5,425 bases of DNA from CAYJHC01 sp964369805 (GCA_964369805.1 CAYJFM010000069.1:1-5425); one strand, 5' to 3'; positions 1 through 5,393 are shown, counted from the first letter of the stretch. Notes: generated from the letters alone by a model not told the origin. Translations and numbers: made by a program.

Positions 1-41
1 TTTTCTCGTGCACCTGTGATTTTAATAAATTCGTTTCTCAT
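1..41 (-). CDS. Partial gene: N-terminus of a probable UvrA-family ABC ATPase (excinuclease ABC subunit A or UvrA-like paralogue)
   Basis: Only 13 codons and two bases of the next lie in the window; the rest continues past base 1. They read MRNEFIKITGARE, and the next codon begins AA, so it is Asn or Lys. UvrA proteins open with a short strand followed by a GAR-x-[HN]-NLKN motif just before the Walker A region, and this fits that opening. An Asn after GARE would favour the UvrA-like paralogues whose opening reads GARENNLK, but this cannot be settled here. A GGAGG ribosome binding site (46-50) lies 4 nt before the ATG, supporting a real start. The gene begins 26 nt after the stop of the upstream pilin gene with no terminator between them, so it is probably read from the same transcript at least in part. 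UvrA recognises DNA damage in nucleotide excision repair; related paralogues are linked to drug resistance. The family call rests on very few residues. Confidence 0.55.
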   Translation of the reverse strand, partial: MRNEFIKITGARE

Positions 42-67
42 TAGTCCTCCATTAATATCATCTAGAG

Positions 68-688
68 CTACGGTACAGGAGTAATATCTAGTCCCATTTC
101 ATCTATCCAATAGTTTTTATTTGCGTTGCTAGGTTGGCCTGCAAGGGCCATTTCTCCTGTTGAGGAGTCGATATGAATATAAAGTGCAGTTTTGCTAGCT
201 GCTTTTGAATCAGGAAATTCAAAATCAATATAGCCATAATTTAGATAGGTAAAAGCACTTACTTTTCCACCAGCTTTAGCAATGATACTATCTCTTATAC
301 CAGTGAAATCATTACTTTTATTAGGCACATAGCCGCTTGGTAAAACAGCGGATTTTTCACCTTCATTACCTGCCTCTCCAATAAATACTTTTCCATAAGT
401 AGGGCTAGAAGGATTAGTAGACCAGCCTATTGTCACAATAGTCCCTGCTGGGATTTCTCCAAATGAACTAGCTTCAACAACGGCTACCTGTGCAGCTAAT
501 ATGACAGATCTTGCTTCCATCAAATCACTAGCTTCTTTGGCAGTCTCTACATATCCTGTAATTTGAGGAATAGCAATTACTGCTAGTATTGCAATTATAG
601 CTATTACAATGATTATCTCCATTAGTGTAAATCCTTTGAAGTTAATCAATTTATTTTTTGAATTTTTATTTTTATAAAGATTTTTCAT
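68..688 (-). CDS. Type IV prepilin (PilA-like), second of a tandem pair
   Basis: A 206-aa type IV prepilin. A basic 19-residue leader rich in Lys and Asn ends in Gly19, and prepilin peptidase would cut before Phe20 (KG|FTLME). Glu24 is the conserved Glu5 of the mature protein, and a hydrophobic helix to about residue 41 forms the pilus core and membrane anchor before assembly. Residues about 50-206 form the exposed head. There is no cysteine, so no disulfide-bounded D-region, as is common in clostridial pilins. The last 13 residues, WIDEMGLDITPVP, and a strand near residue 171 (IHI...TGE) closely match the neighbouring pilin, while the middle differs strongly. The start follows an AAAAGGAG site (703-710) at an unusually long 14 nt, with no in-frame start codon closer. 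It lies 131 nt after the upstream pilin, probably in one operon. Whether it is a major or minor pilin, or a pseudopilin, cannot be told; no assembly genes are visible. Confidence 0.9.
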   Translation of the reverse strand: MKNLYKNKNSKNKLINFKGFTLMEIIIVIAIIAILAVIAIPQITGYVETAKEASDLMEARSVILAAQVAVVEASSFGEIPAGTIVTIGWSTNPSSPTYGKVFIGEAGNEGEKSAVLPSGYVPNKSNDFTGIRDSIIAKAGGKVSAFTYLNYGYIDFEFPDSKAASKTALYIHIDSSTGEMALAGQPSNANKNYWIDEMGLDITPVP

Positions 689-702
689 TTTGCTTTGATA
701 TT

Positions 703-710
703 CTCCTTTT
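703..710 (-). promoter_or_regulatory. Ribosome binding site of the downstream pilin, unusually far from its start
   Basis: On the minus strand this reads AAAAGGAG and ends 14 nt before the ATG at 688. The surrounding sequence CAATCAAAAGGAGA is the same as that in front of the other pilin gene, which shows that the duplication included the leader. No alternative in-frame start codon lies between the site and the ATG. Confidence 0.6.
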
Positions 711-770
711 GATTGGTACGTTAATCTACATGTTAGCCTACTTATTATGCCAATTTGCTAGATGAATTAC

Positions 771-793
771 TACACTTTGAATAGTGGAGTGTA
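771..793. other. Small stem-loop between the two pilin genes
   Basis: TACACT (771-776) and AGTGTA (788-793) form a 6-bp stem with an 11-nt loop in the 131-nt gap between the pilin genes. No U-tract follows on either strand, so it is not a standard terminator. It could be an mRNA processing or stabilising structure, or chance. The rest of the gap shows only a weak promoter candidate on the minus strand, TTGGCA (748-753) and TAGATT (723-728) with a 19-nt spacer, which I do not trust. Confidence 0.25.
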
Positions 794-814
794 AGAGAAA
801 ATAAACCGAAGTGC

Positions 815-831
815 CCAGCTTATGGTGCTGG
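815..831 (-). other. GC-rich hairpin enclosing the stop codon of the first pilin gene
   Basis: CCAGC (815-819) pairs with GCTGG (827-831), leaving a 7-nt loop that contains most of the TAA stop codon (820-822). On the minus strand it is followed after about 9 nt by a loose T-rich stretch (TTTATTTT), too far and interrupted for a classical intrinsic terminator. It might act as a weak terminator or an RNA-stabilising hairpin, lowering expression of the second pilin relative to the first. Confidence 0.3.
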
Positions 832-1458
832 AGTTATATTTAGTCCTATTTCATCAATCCAAGCATTCTTTGTTCCATCAAATTGTGATGAGTATGCCAT
901 GGCTACTTCACCAGTACCTGTATGGATGTGAATAGCAAAATTATTCTCCTCAGCTACCTTTGATTTTGCAGCATCTAATACTCCAAATAGATATCCATGA
1001 CCTTGGTCTTGAGGAGTATCTTGAGTCATTGTTTCTATCATAGATATTTGTATCTCTTCCATTACATCAGCTGAAATCTTACCACCAGTGTAACCATCTT
1101 TTGTGAATTCAGAAATTCTAGTAGTGCCTCCAGCTTCACGAACTATTAACTTGTTATGATGCAAGTTATGTGGTGATCCTGGGCCATAACCTGTTGCCCA
1201 AAATACTTCAATAACCCCATCTTCTGGAAGGGCGGTTGTATTGAAGGCCACTGTTGTTTGAGTTGCTGTAATAATATTTGATGCGACTTGTAAGTCGTTT
1301 GTCTCTTTGGCTACTTCAACATAGCCGCTTATAGATGGGATTGCGATAACTGCCAAAATAGCAATTATTGCTATTACAATTATTATTTCCATTAATGTGA
1401 AGCCTTTAATATTAATCAATTTATTTTTTAGATTTTTATTATTATATATTTTTTTCAT
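820..1458 (-). CDS. Type IV prepilin (PilA-like), first of a tandem pair
   Basis: A 212-aa type IV prepilin, promoter-proximal in the pilin operon. The leader is 19 residues and basic, with predicted prepilin peptidase cleavage at KG|FTLME; Glu24 becomes Glu5 of the mature pilin and the helix runs to Pro41. Residues 1-56 match the neighbouring pilin at 46 of 56 positions. The head domain (about 57-170) shows little similarity to it and is richer in His, Thr and Gln. The end converges again: IHI near residue 176 with TGE after it, and the terminal WIDEIGLNITPAP, 10 of 13 identical. There is no cysteine. The ATG follows AAAAGGAG (1471-1478) after 12 nt, longer than usual, and no closer in-frame start exists. 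The strong promoter at 1497-1525 suggests this is the better-expressed, possibly major, pilin of the pair; that is inference. It could instead be a pseudopilin of a secretion or competence system. Confidence 0.9.
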   Translation of the reverse strand: MKKIYNNKNLKNKLINIKGFTLMEIIIVIAIIAILAVIAIPSISGYVEVAKETNDLQVASNIITATQTTVAFNTTALPEDGVIEVFWATGYGPGSPHNLHHNKLIVREAGGTTRISEFTKDGYTGGKISADVMEEIQISMIETMTQDTPQDQGHGYLFGVLDAAKSKVAEENNFAIHIHTGTGEVAMAYSSQFDGTKNAWIDEIGLNITPAP

Positions 1459-1470
1459 CTTTTTTATTCT

Positions 1471-1478
1471 CTCCTTTT
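1471..1478 (-). promoter_or_regulatory. Ribosome binding site of the first pilin gene
   Basis: AAAAGGAG on the minus strand, 12 nt before the ATG at 1458. Just upstream, ATTGA (1480-1484) and TCAAT (1489-1493) can form a small 5-bp stem with a 4-nt loop at about the expected 5' end of the mRNA, which might protect the transcript end. Confidence 0.6.
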
Positions 1479-1496
1479 GATTGAGTTTTCAATATT

Positions 1497-1525
1497 ATTG
1501 TATCATACCATAGTATTTCTATCAA
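1497..1525 (-). promoter_or_regulatory. Sigma-A-type promoter of the pilin operon
   Basis: On the minus strand a -35 box TTGATA (1520-1525; 5 of 6 to consensus) is followed by a 17-nt spacer and a -10 box TACAAT (1497-1502; 5 of 6). A TG one base before the -10 makes it an extended -10. The expected transcription start is near 1490, giving a leader of only about 30 nt. That leaves no room for a riboswitch, so the c-di-GMP riboswitch control known for some clostridial pilin genes is not used from this promoter. An imperfect inverted repeat (1510-1525 with 1565-1583) overlaps the -35 and spacer and may be an operator. Confidence 0.7.
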
Positions 1526-1637
1526 GACGTGTGAAAACTTCATTATGATACTTGTCTCCCTGTATTGATACAAAGAATACTATATTAGAAATAACAATAA
1601 TTGAGAAAGCTAGACAAGGTGTTATCATAGTGAAATA

Positions 1638-1666
1638 TTGTGTGTTTTTATCTTTTGTGATATATT
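1638..1666 (+). promoter_or_regulatory. Candidate promoter of the TrkA_C-domain gene
   Basis: TTGTGT (1638-1643), a 17-nt spacer and TATATT (1661-1666; 5 of 6 to consensus), with TGA directly before it forming an extended -10. Transcription from here would give a leader of about 120 nt. A second extended -10, TGCTATTAT (TATTAT at 1704-1709), has no good -35. Because the region is so AT-rich, either match could be chance. Confidence 0.4.
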
Positions 1667-1782
1667 AAGTTGTTAGTATTAGGGTTATATTTTCTATGTG
1701 TGCTATTATAGTTACGCTTTCTGTATTAAGAAAAAGTGTTGTTTTTGAATAGAGAGAATACATGTTAAGTTAAATATTGGAG

Positions 1783-1789
1783 AAAGGAG
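1783..1789 (+). promoter_or_regulatory. Ribosome binding site of the TrkA_C-domain gene
   Basis: AAAGGAG ending 6 nt before the ATG at 1796. Standard strength and spacing; it fixes that start. Confidence 0.8.
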
Positions 1790-1795
1790 TTTAAA

Positions 1796-2521
1796 ATGAG
1801 TTTTTTAAACGCACTTACATTGTTTGTCATACTAATAATAATATATCAAATAATTGTAGACTTGTTTACAGTGCTATTTCGTTTTACAGGATTGCCACAA
1901 GAAATCGCTAGGTTTCAGGTAGTTTCAATATTAACAGGTTGTGGTTTTACTACAGAAGAGAGTGAAATAACTATATCAACCTTGAATAGAAGAAAATTAG
2001 CGCGGCGAATTATGATTTTTGGTTATGCTTTTACTGTTACAGTTATGTCTGCCTTAGTTAATGTGTTTTTATCTTTAAACCAATTGGAATTAAGAACACT
2101 ATGGTGGCAGTTATCAATACCGTTAGTGGCTTTAATTATTTTAGAAGCTTTAAGTAGACATCATGTGGTAAAGCGATACTTGAATAATAGTATTGAGCGA
2201 TTAGGAGAGAAGTTGATCTTCAGAAAGGTAGCGAACCGTATTTTAGTTTTAGACTATAGAGGTAAGAATACTATAGCTGAAGTATATATTAAAAAAGTTC
2301 CAAATACGTTTCGTGATATACTTATTCGTAATAGTGGTTTGCAAGAAAATTATGGGATTTTGGTAATCTTGATTGAGAGAAGTAGTAAGAAAACTGAAAA
2401 AGTACACGCTGATGATGTTATTATGGATGGAGATAGGCTGATTGTATATGGTGACTATAGCAGTATTTGTAAAGTTTTTGAGGCTGATGAACGTTATTTT
2501 GGAAATGATGAACAATTATAA
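1796..2521 (+). CDS. Membrane protein with C-terminal TrkA_C (RCK_C) domain
   Basis: A 241-aa protein with three hydrophobic segments (about 5-28, 72-94 and 103-119) followed by a soluble C-terminal half. Residues about 158-228 have the TrkA_C pattern: a short strand (AEVYIKK), a segment before a helix (TFRDILIRNSGL), a strand (YGILVILIER), then DDVIMDGDRLIVYGD, the typical D-x-hydrophobic-GD-x-hydrophobic-V-x-G ending. TrkA_C domains sit on K+ channels and transporters or on other carriers, where they bind small ligands (in some Firmicute proteins c-di-AMP) and gate transport. There is no Rossmann TrkA_N domain. Residues 39-57 (RFQVVSILTGCGFTTEESE) resemble the pore-loop segments of KtrB/TrkH, but basic residues on both sides (Arg65-Arg71 and 121-144) favour a topology with this loop in the cytoplasm. 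The exact function is unknown: a small sensor or regulatory membrane subunit in ion homeostasis is the best guess. It has its own ribosome binding site and stands alone, divergent from the pilins. Confidence 0.75.
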   Translation: MSFLNALTLFVILIIIYQIIVDLFTVLFRFTGLPQEIARFQVVSILTGCGFTTEESEITISTLNRRKLARRIMIFGYAFTVTVMSALVNVFLSLNQLELRTLWWQLSIPLVALIILEALSRHHVVKRYLNNSIERLGEKLIFRKVANRILVLDYRGKNTIAEVYIKKVPNTFRDILIRNSGLQENYGILVILIERSSKKTEKVHADDVIMDGDRLIVYGDYSSICKVFEADERYFGNDEQL

Positions 2522-2529
2522 AGGTATAT

Positions 2530-2599
2530 AAAAACTACCAGCATTGAACAACACTCAATAAATTTAAAGTGAGGCTCATTATTTGCTAGTAGTTTTTTT
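2530..2599. terminator. Bidirectional intrinsic terminator between convergent genes
   Basis: AAAAACTACCAGCA (2530-2543) pairs with TGCTAGTAGTTTTT (2584-2597) with one mismatch (C2539/A2588). A 40-nt loop (2544-2583) may fold further, for example a CACT/AGTG pair. Seven T follow on the plus strand, and the A-run on the left arm gives a T-run on the minus strand. It therefore ends both the TrkA_C-domain gene on the plus strand and the amidohydrolase-carrier operon on the minus strand. Confidence 0.85.
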
Positions 2600-2618
2600 A
2601 TTTAATATGTTACTTATT

Positions 2619-4010
2619 TTAATATCCAATTAGAGTTGCAACGGTAATTAGGATTACTTGAGTTGCAAAAATAATTCCAAATAATGGGAGCATGAACTTA
2701 TACCATTTTTGAACAGGCAATCCCATTAATCCACATTCTGTAGCTACAACAGTTGGCCAGAACATATTTGAGAAACCATCACCAAATTGGAAGGCTAACA
2801 CAGTTACCTGTCTGCTAATTCCTAAGGTATCAGCAAGTGGTAACATTAAAGGCATGGAAACTGCTGCTTGACCAGATCCTGAAGGAATAAAGAAATTAAT
2901 AAAGTTTTGTGAAATAAGCATTCCAATTGCTGCAACACTTGCAGGGACATCCTGTAATACTGTAGTTGCATAGTAAACCATAGTATCAATTATATTTCCC
3001 TCTGTCATTACAATAGTAAGTGATCTTGCTATACCAACAACTAGAGCTCCAAACATAACATCTCTGACAGCTTCTACAAAATAATCACATATTTCACTTA
3101 GTTTGAACTTTGCAATTAATCCGATTATTACCATTGAGATTAAGAAGAGGGTAGATAGCTCACTTAGGTACCATCCATATTGGCTAGTTCCAAAAATAAG
3201 AACACCTATAGTTGCAACGAAAGCTAATATTATAAGTTTATGTCTAGAATTAAATTCAAGGCTTTCAACCTCTTCACGAGACATACCGTCTTTTACATTA
3301 AACTGTACATTTTGAACTATTGAGTTTGCTGGATCTCGTTTAACTCTGTTTGCATATCTCATTAGGTACCAAATTACAATAGCTTCAAATATAATAAAGC
3401 AAATGATCCTAAAGCCAATACCTGAACCTATAGGAAGACCTGCAATTCCCTGTGCAATTCCAATTGTAAAAGGATTAAGCGTTGCAGCTGCAAAACCAGT
3501 TACTGTACCTAATACAACTGCTGCACCTCCAACAAGTCCATCATAGCCTAAAGCGATAGCTATACCTACAAAGGCAGGAATAAGTCCATACGCTTCTTCA
3601 TAAAGGCCAAAGGTAGATCCGCAAATACCAAAAATAATCATAAATACAGGGAAGATTAATACCTCTCTACCTCGTAGTCTTCTTATAAGTACACCTACTC
3701 CACCATAGAAGGCACCTGACTTAATCATCATATATACCATTCCATATGCGAAGAAAATAAAAAATATAATATCCGCTGCTTGTACCATTCCGTCTCCAAT
3801 AGACTTTATCATTTCAAAAGGGCCTACTGGTGTTTGTTCAATAAATTCAAAAGAGTTACCATCAACTACAAGATTTCCGTTCTCATCTTCATATCTATCG
3901 TATTGCCCTGCAGGTATAATATATGTCATTATGGTTACAATTAAAAGTATAGTACCAATGATTACGTATGTATGTGGTACTTGAAATTTTCTTTCTTTTA
4001 TTTTTTTCAT
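2619..4010 (-). CDS. YfcC/DcuC-superfamily membrane carrier (ion transporter superfamily)
   Basis: A 463-aa polytopic carrier with roughly 11-12 membrane segments, starting after a short basic N-terminus (MKKIKERKF). A soluble, charged loop at about 220-256 divides two halves with related re-entrant motifs: NPFTIGIAQGIAGLPIGSG near 179 and NFFIPSGSGQAAVSMPLMLP near 372. These, with GLYEEAYGLIP near 135, are hallmarks of the YfcC family (COG1288, Pfam PF03606). Relatives are annotated variously as C4-dicarboxylate, arginine/ornithine or peptide-type carriers, and the true substrates are mostly unknown. It lies 19 nt after an AbgA-like amidohydrolase, so its substrate is probably the compound that enzyme cleaves, such as an N-acyl or aminoacyl amino acid, taken up in an ion-coupled way. 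I chose the ATG at 4008-4010 because AAAGGAAG (4015-4022) lies just before it. An upstream ATG at 4055 would overlap the amidohydrolase, lacks such a site and would add an untypical 15 residues. Confidence 0.85.
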   Translation of the reverse strand: MKKIKERKFQVPHTYVIIGTILLIVTIMTYIIPAGQYDRYEDENGNLVVDGNSFEFIEQTPVGPFEMIKSIGDGMVQAADIIFFIFFAYGMVYMMIKSGAFYGGVGVLIRRLRGREVLIFPVFMIIFGICGSTFGLYEEAYGLIPAFVGIAIALGYDGLVGGAAVVLGTVTGFAAATLNPFTIGIAQGIAGLPIGSGIGFRIICFIIFEAIVIWYLMRYANRVKRDPANSIVQNVQFNVKDGMSREEVESLEFNSRHKLIILAFVATIGVLIFGTSQYGWYLSELSTLFLISMVIIGLIAKFKLSEICDYFVEAVRDVMFGALVVGIARSLTIVMTEGNIIDTMVYYATTVLQDVPASVAAIGMLISQNFINFFIPSGSGQAAVSMPLMLPLADTLGISRQVTVLAFQFGDGFSNMFWPTVVATECGLMGLPVQKWYKFMLPLFGIIFATQVILITVATLIGY

Positions 4011-4014
4011 AATT

Positions 4015-4022
4015 CTTCCTTT
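4015..4022 (-). promoter_or_regulatory. Ribosome binding site that fixes the carrier start
   Basis: AAAGGAAG on the minus strand, 4 nt before the ATG at 4010 and within the 19-nt gap after the amidohydrolase stop. It favours this start over the in-frame ATG at 4055. Confidence 0.7.
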
Positions 4023-4029
4023 CTTTAGT

Positions 4030-5313
4030 TTACTTATGTATATTGGATAAAGCATTTACGCAAAGATCTACTGCTGCTTCTAGACAATCTTCATCAAAGT
4101 CAAATCGATCTCCATGAACCGGGTCGGTCGTGTCAGTTCCAATACCAATATACGTTGCAATTCCAGAGTTTTTTTGTACTGCTGTCATCATCACTGTTGC
4201 ATCGTCAGTACCACCAACATTTCCTTCAAAATGAATATTATTGAACCAAGGAACTTTTTTTGCTGCTGTCTCTATAATTTTCATCATACTATTATCACTT
4301 TTGCCAGCAGGAATTTCTCCGTAGTCAACTATTTTCATTTCTGTAGAATACATATCAGCTGATGCTTTGAGAATTGTCTCTACTCGATCTCTGCCATATG
4401 CAGTTATCTCTGGCGTTTCACCTCTGTATTCTACTCTTAAAAAAGCATCAGGTGCAATTGTGTTTGGTGCTACTCCACCGTGAATTTCTCCTACATTTAT
4501 TCGAAATAAGCCTGCTTCATGAGGAGCAATTGCATGTAAATTTAAGGCTGCTGTGCATGCAGCAAGTAGTGCATTTTTGCCTTCTTGTGAAGCGCCACAA
4601 GGATGAGCTGCTTTTCCAGTATAATAAACATCTAACTGACGGTCACTTAAAAAGTCATTGCAGCCACAACACATTGAATTTGATGGCAATGGTTTTCCTT
4701 CAGCGGTAAGGGCTAAGTGCAGAGCAATAAAATGTGTTACATCATCTAAGTGTCCTTTTGAAACTATAGACTCTGCTCCAGAAAAAGTTTCTTCAGCGGG
4801 CTGAAATATAAGCCTAACTTTTCCAGATTTTAAATAATTTCCGTTAATAAGTTTTTCTGCAATACCAATACCTATAGCTGTGTGCCCATCATGACCACAA
4901 CTGTGAGTTGCACCATTGTTTATGGAAGCATATCCTTTTTCACTAGGTTCGTAACCGTCTCCTTGAAACTCATTATAGGGTAGACTATCAATGTCAAACC
5001 TAAAGGCAGTAACTTCACCTTCAATACCTGTATCAAACTCAGCAATAACTCCTGGCATTCCACAGGCTTCTTCTACAAGCTTTGTATTTGCACCTTGTTT
5101 AATTGCCGTTTTCATGAGTTCTTTTTTTTCTTCTTCTGAAGGTTTGACTAAATGTAAAATTTTATCTGCATCTACAACATCACTACCTGTCAGAATAGTT
5201 TTATATCCTAAGTCTTTTAAAATTTCATGTATTCTAGCACTAGTTCTTATTTCTTTCCATCCAACTTCAGGATACTTATGAAACTCTCTTCTAATTTTTT
5301 TTATATCTATCAT
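4030..5313 (-). CDS. M20-family metal-dependent amidohydrolase, AbgA-like
   Basis: A 427-aa cytoplasmic metallo-amidohydrolase with no signal peptide. From the ATG at 5313, the metal-site motifs are HSCGHDGH (137-144; ligands Cys139 and His141), PAEE (172-175; catalytic Glu and ligand Glu), the His of ALH (199), KAAH (His237, on the lid domain) and the C-terminal His400 before GDRFDFDE. All expected active-site residues are present. The long segment between the N-terminal RREFHKYPEVGW and FRFDIDSLP, the NALLAA...LHAIAPHEAG stretch and the RINVGEIHGG region resemble E. coli AbgA (436 aa), a subunit of p-aminobenzoyl-glutamate hydrolase, more than the shorter IAA-amino-acid hydrolase/HipO types. 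No AbgB is visible, so it may work as a homodimer. It leads an operon with the YfcC carrier. The exact substrate (N-acyl amino acid, aminobenzoyl-glutamate or dipeptide) is unknown. A terminator-like hairpin in its leader suggests attenuation. Confidence 0.85.
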   Translation of the reverse strand: MIDIKKIRREFHKYPEVGWKEIRTSARIHEILKDLGYKTILTGSDVVDADKILHLVKPSEEEKKELMKTAIKQGANTKLVEEACGMPGVIAEFDTGIEGEVTAFRFDIDSLPYNEFQGDGYEPSEKGYASINNGATHSCGHDGHTAIGIGIAEKLINGNYLKSGKVRLIFQPAEETFSGAESIVSKGHLDDVTHFIALHLALTAEGKPLPSNSMCCGCNDFLSDRQLDVYYTGKAAHPCGASQEGKNALLAACTAALNLHAIAPHEAGLFRINVGEIHGGVAPNTIAPDAFLRVEYRGETPEITAYGRDRVETILKASADMYSTEMKIVDYGEIPAGKSDNSMMKIIETAAKKVPWFNNIHFEGNVGGTDDATVMMTAVQKNSGIATYIGIGTDTTDPVHGDRFDFDEDCLEAAVDLCVNALSNIHK

Positions 5314-5318
5314 ATTCA

Positions 5319-5326
5319 CCTCCTTT
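5319..5326 (-). promoter_or_regulatory. Ribosome binding site that fixes the amidohydrolase start
   Basis: The minus strand reads AAAGGAGGTGAATATG. The AAAGGAGG is a near-perfect match to the 16S rRNA anti-Shine-Dalgarno and ends 5 nt before the ATG at 5311-5313. The GTG at 5317-5319, two codons upstream in the same frame, overlaps this site and is therefore unlikely to be the start. Confidence 0.85.
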
Positions 5327-5333
5327 AATTATA

Positions 5334-5367
5334 AAAAAACCTTCATATATTATTATGTAGGTTTTTT
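5334..5367 (-). terminator. Terminator-like hairpin in the amidohydrolase leader (possible attenuator)
   Basis: AAAAAACCT (5334-5342) pairs with AGGTTTTTT (5359-5367). After a T/T mismatch the stem continues with CATA (5344-5347) and TATG (5354-5357), closing a 6-nt loop. On the minus strand it ends in a run of 7 T that stops 6 nt before the ribosome binding site (5319-5326). There is no room for a promoter between hairpin and ribosome binding site, so the operon must be read through the hairpin. It could be an attenuator, or the leaky terminator of an upstream minus-strand gene. The stem is GC-poor, so its strength is uncertain. Confidence 0.5.
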
Positions 5368-5376
5368 ACTTGTTTT

Positions 5377-5393
5377 AAAGAGCCAAACTCTTT
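5377..5393. other. Stem-loop upstream of the terminator-like hairpin
   Basis: AAAGAG (5377-5382) pairs with CTCTTT (5388-5393) around the loop CCAAA (TTTGG on the minus strand). On the plus strand it is followed by more T and looks like a weak terminator; on the minus strand it is followed by AAAA and would be a leader structure. A smaller hairpin TAGT/ACTA (5402-5405 with 5411-5414) shows the same loop. Confidence 0.35.

Larger units (their letters stand above)
1459..1795. other. Divergent intergenic region, 337 bp, between the pilin operon and the TrkA_C-domain gene
   Basis: Very AT-rich and without a convincing gene. It holds the pilin promoter (1497-1525), a candidate promoter for the plus-strand gene (1638-1666) and that gene's ribosome binding site. 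It also contains two interleaved imperfect inverted repeats. The first pairs ATAGTATT..TATCAA (1510-1525) with its complement at 1565-1583, with 14 matched bases around an unequal internal loop. The second pairs ATGATACTTGTC (1545-1556) with 1613-1628, 12 matched bases with a 4-nt insertion. TATCAT also occurs at 1501-1506, over the pilin -10. I looked for c-di-GMP and c-di-AMP (ydaO) riboswitch signatures because of the flanking genes and saw none. Confidence 0.6.

Noticed and set aside
723..753. Separate promoter for the second pilin (TTGGCA, 19 nt, TAGATT on the minus strand)
   Set aside because: The -10 is poor and the spacer too long; co-transcription from the promoter at 1497-1525 is simpler.
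68..1458. Pilin pair as part of a complete type IV pilus or secretion cluster
   Set aside because: No assembly ATPase, platform protein, prepilin peptidase or secretin lies in the window; the neighbours are a UvrA-like gene and a TrkA_C-domain gene.
1459..1795. c-di-GMP riboswitch for the pilins or ydaO-type c-di-AMP riboswitch for the TrkA_C gene
   Set aside because: Expected from biology, but no conserved GC-rich core motifs are present. The likely pilin transcript start leaves a leader of only about 30 nt.
2249..2515. Open frame on the minus strand inside the TrkA_C-domain gene
   Set aside because: Shadow of the real gene; no family features, no proper ribosome binding site, composition typical of an antisense frame.
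3103..3315. Short plus-strand frame inside the carrier gene
   Set aside because: Antisense shadow of a well-conserved carrier; no ribosome binding site or recognisable protein.
4011..4055. Upstream ATG giving the carrier 15 extra residues
   Set aside because: It would overlap the end of the amidohydrolase gene, has no good ribosome binding site, and the ATG at 4010 has AAAGGAAG at suitable spacing and a typical family N-terminus.
4114..5281. Three plus-strand frames inside the amidohydrolase gene (4114-4362, 4374-4709, 4991-5281)
   Set aside because: All lie opposite a complete, motif-rich M20 enzyme and show low-complexity His/Cys/Leu/Ser-rich translations typical of antisense frames.
5317..5319. 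GTG as start of the amidohydrolase
   Set aside because: It lies within the AAAGGAGGTGA ribosome binding sequence; the ATG at 5313 has proper spacing.
5328..5333. Perfect TATAAT on the minus strand before the amidohydrolase
   Set aside because: It has no -35 at the right distance (ATAATA there), and transcription from it would start within the ribosome binding site. It is more likely a by-product of AT-rich sequence.
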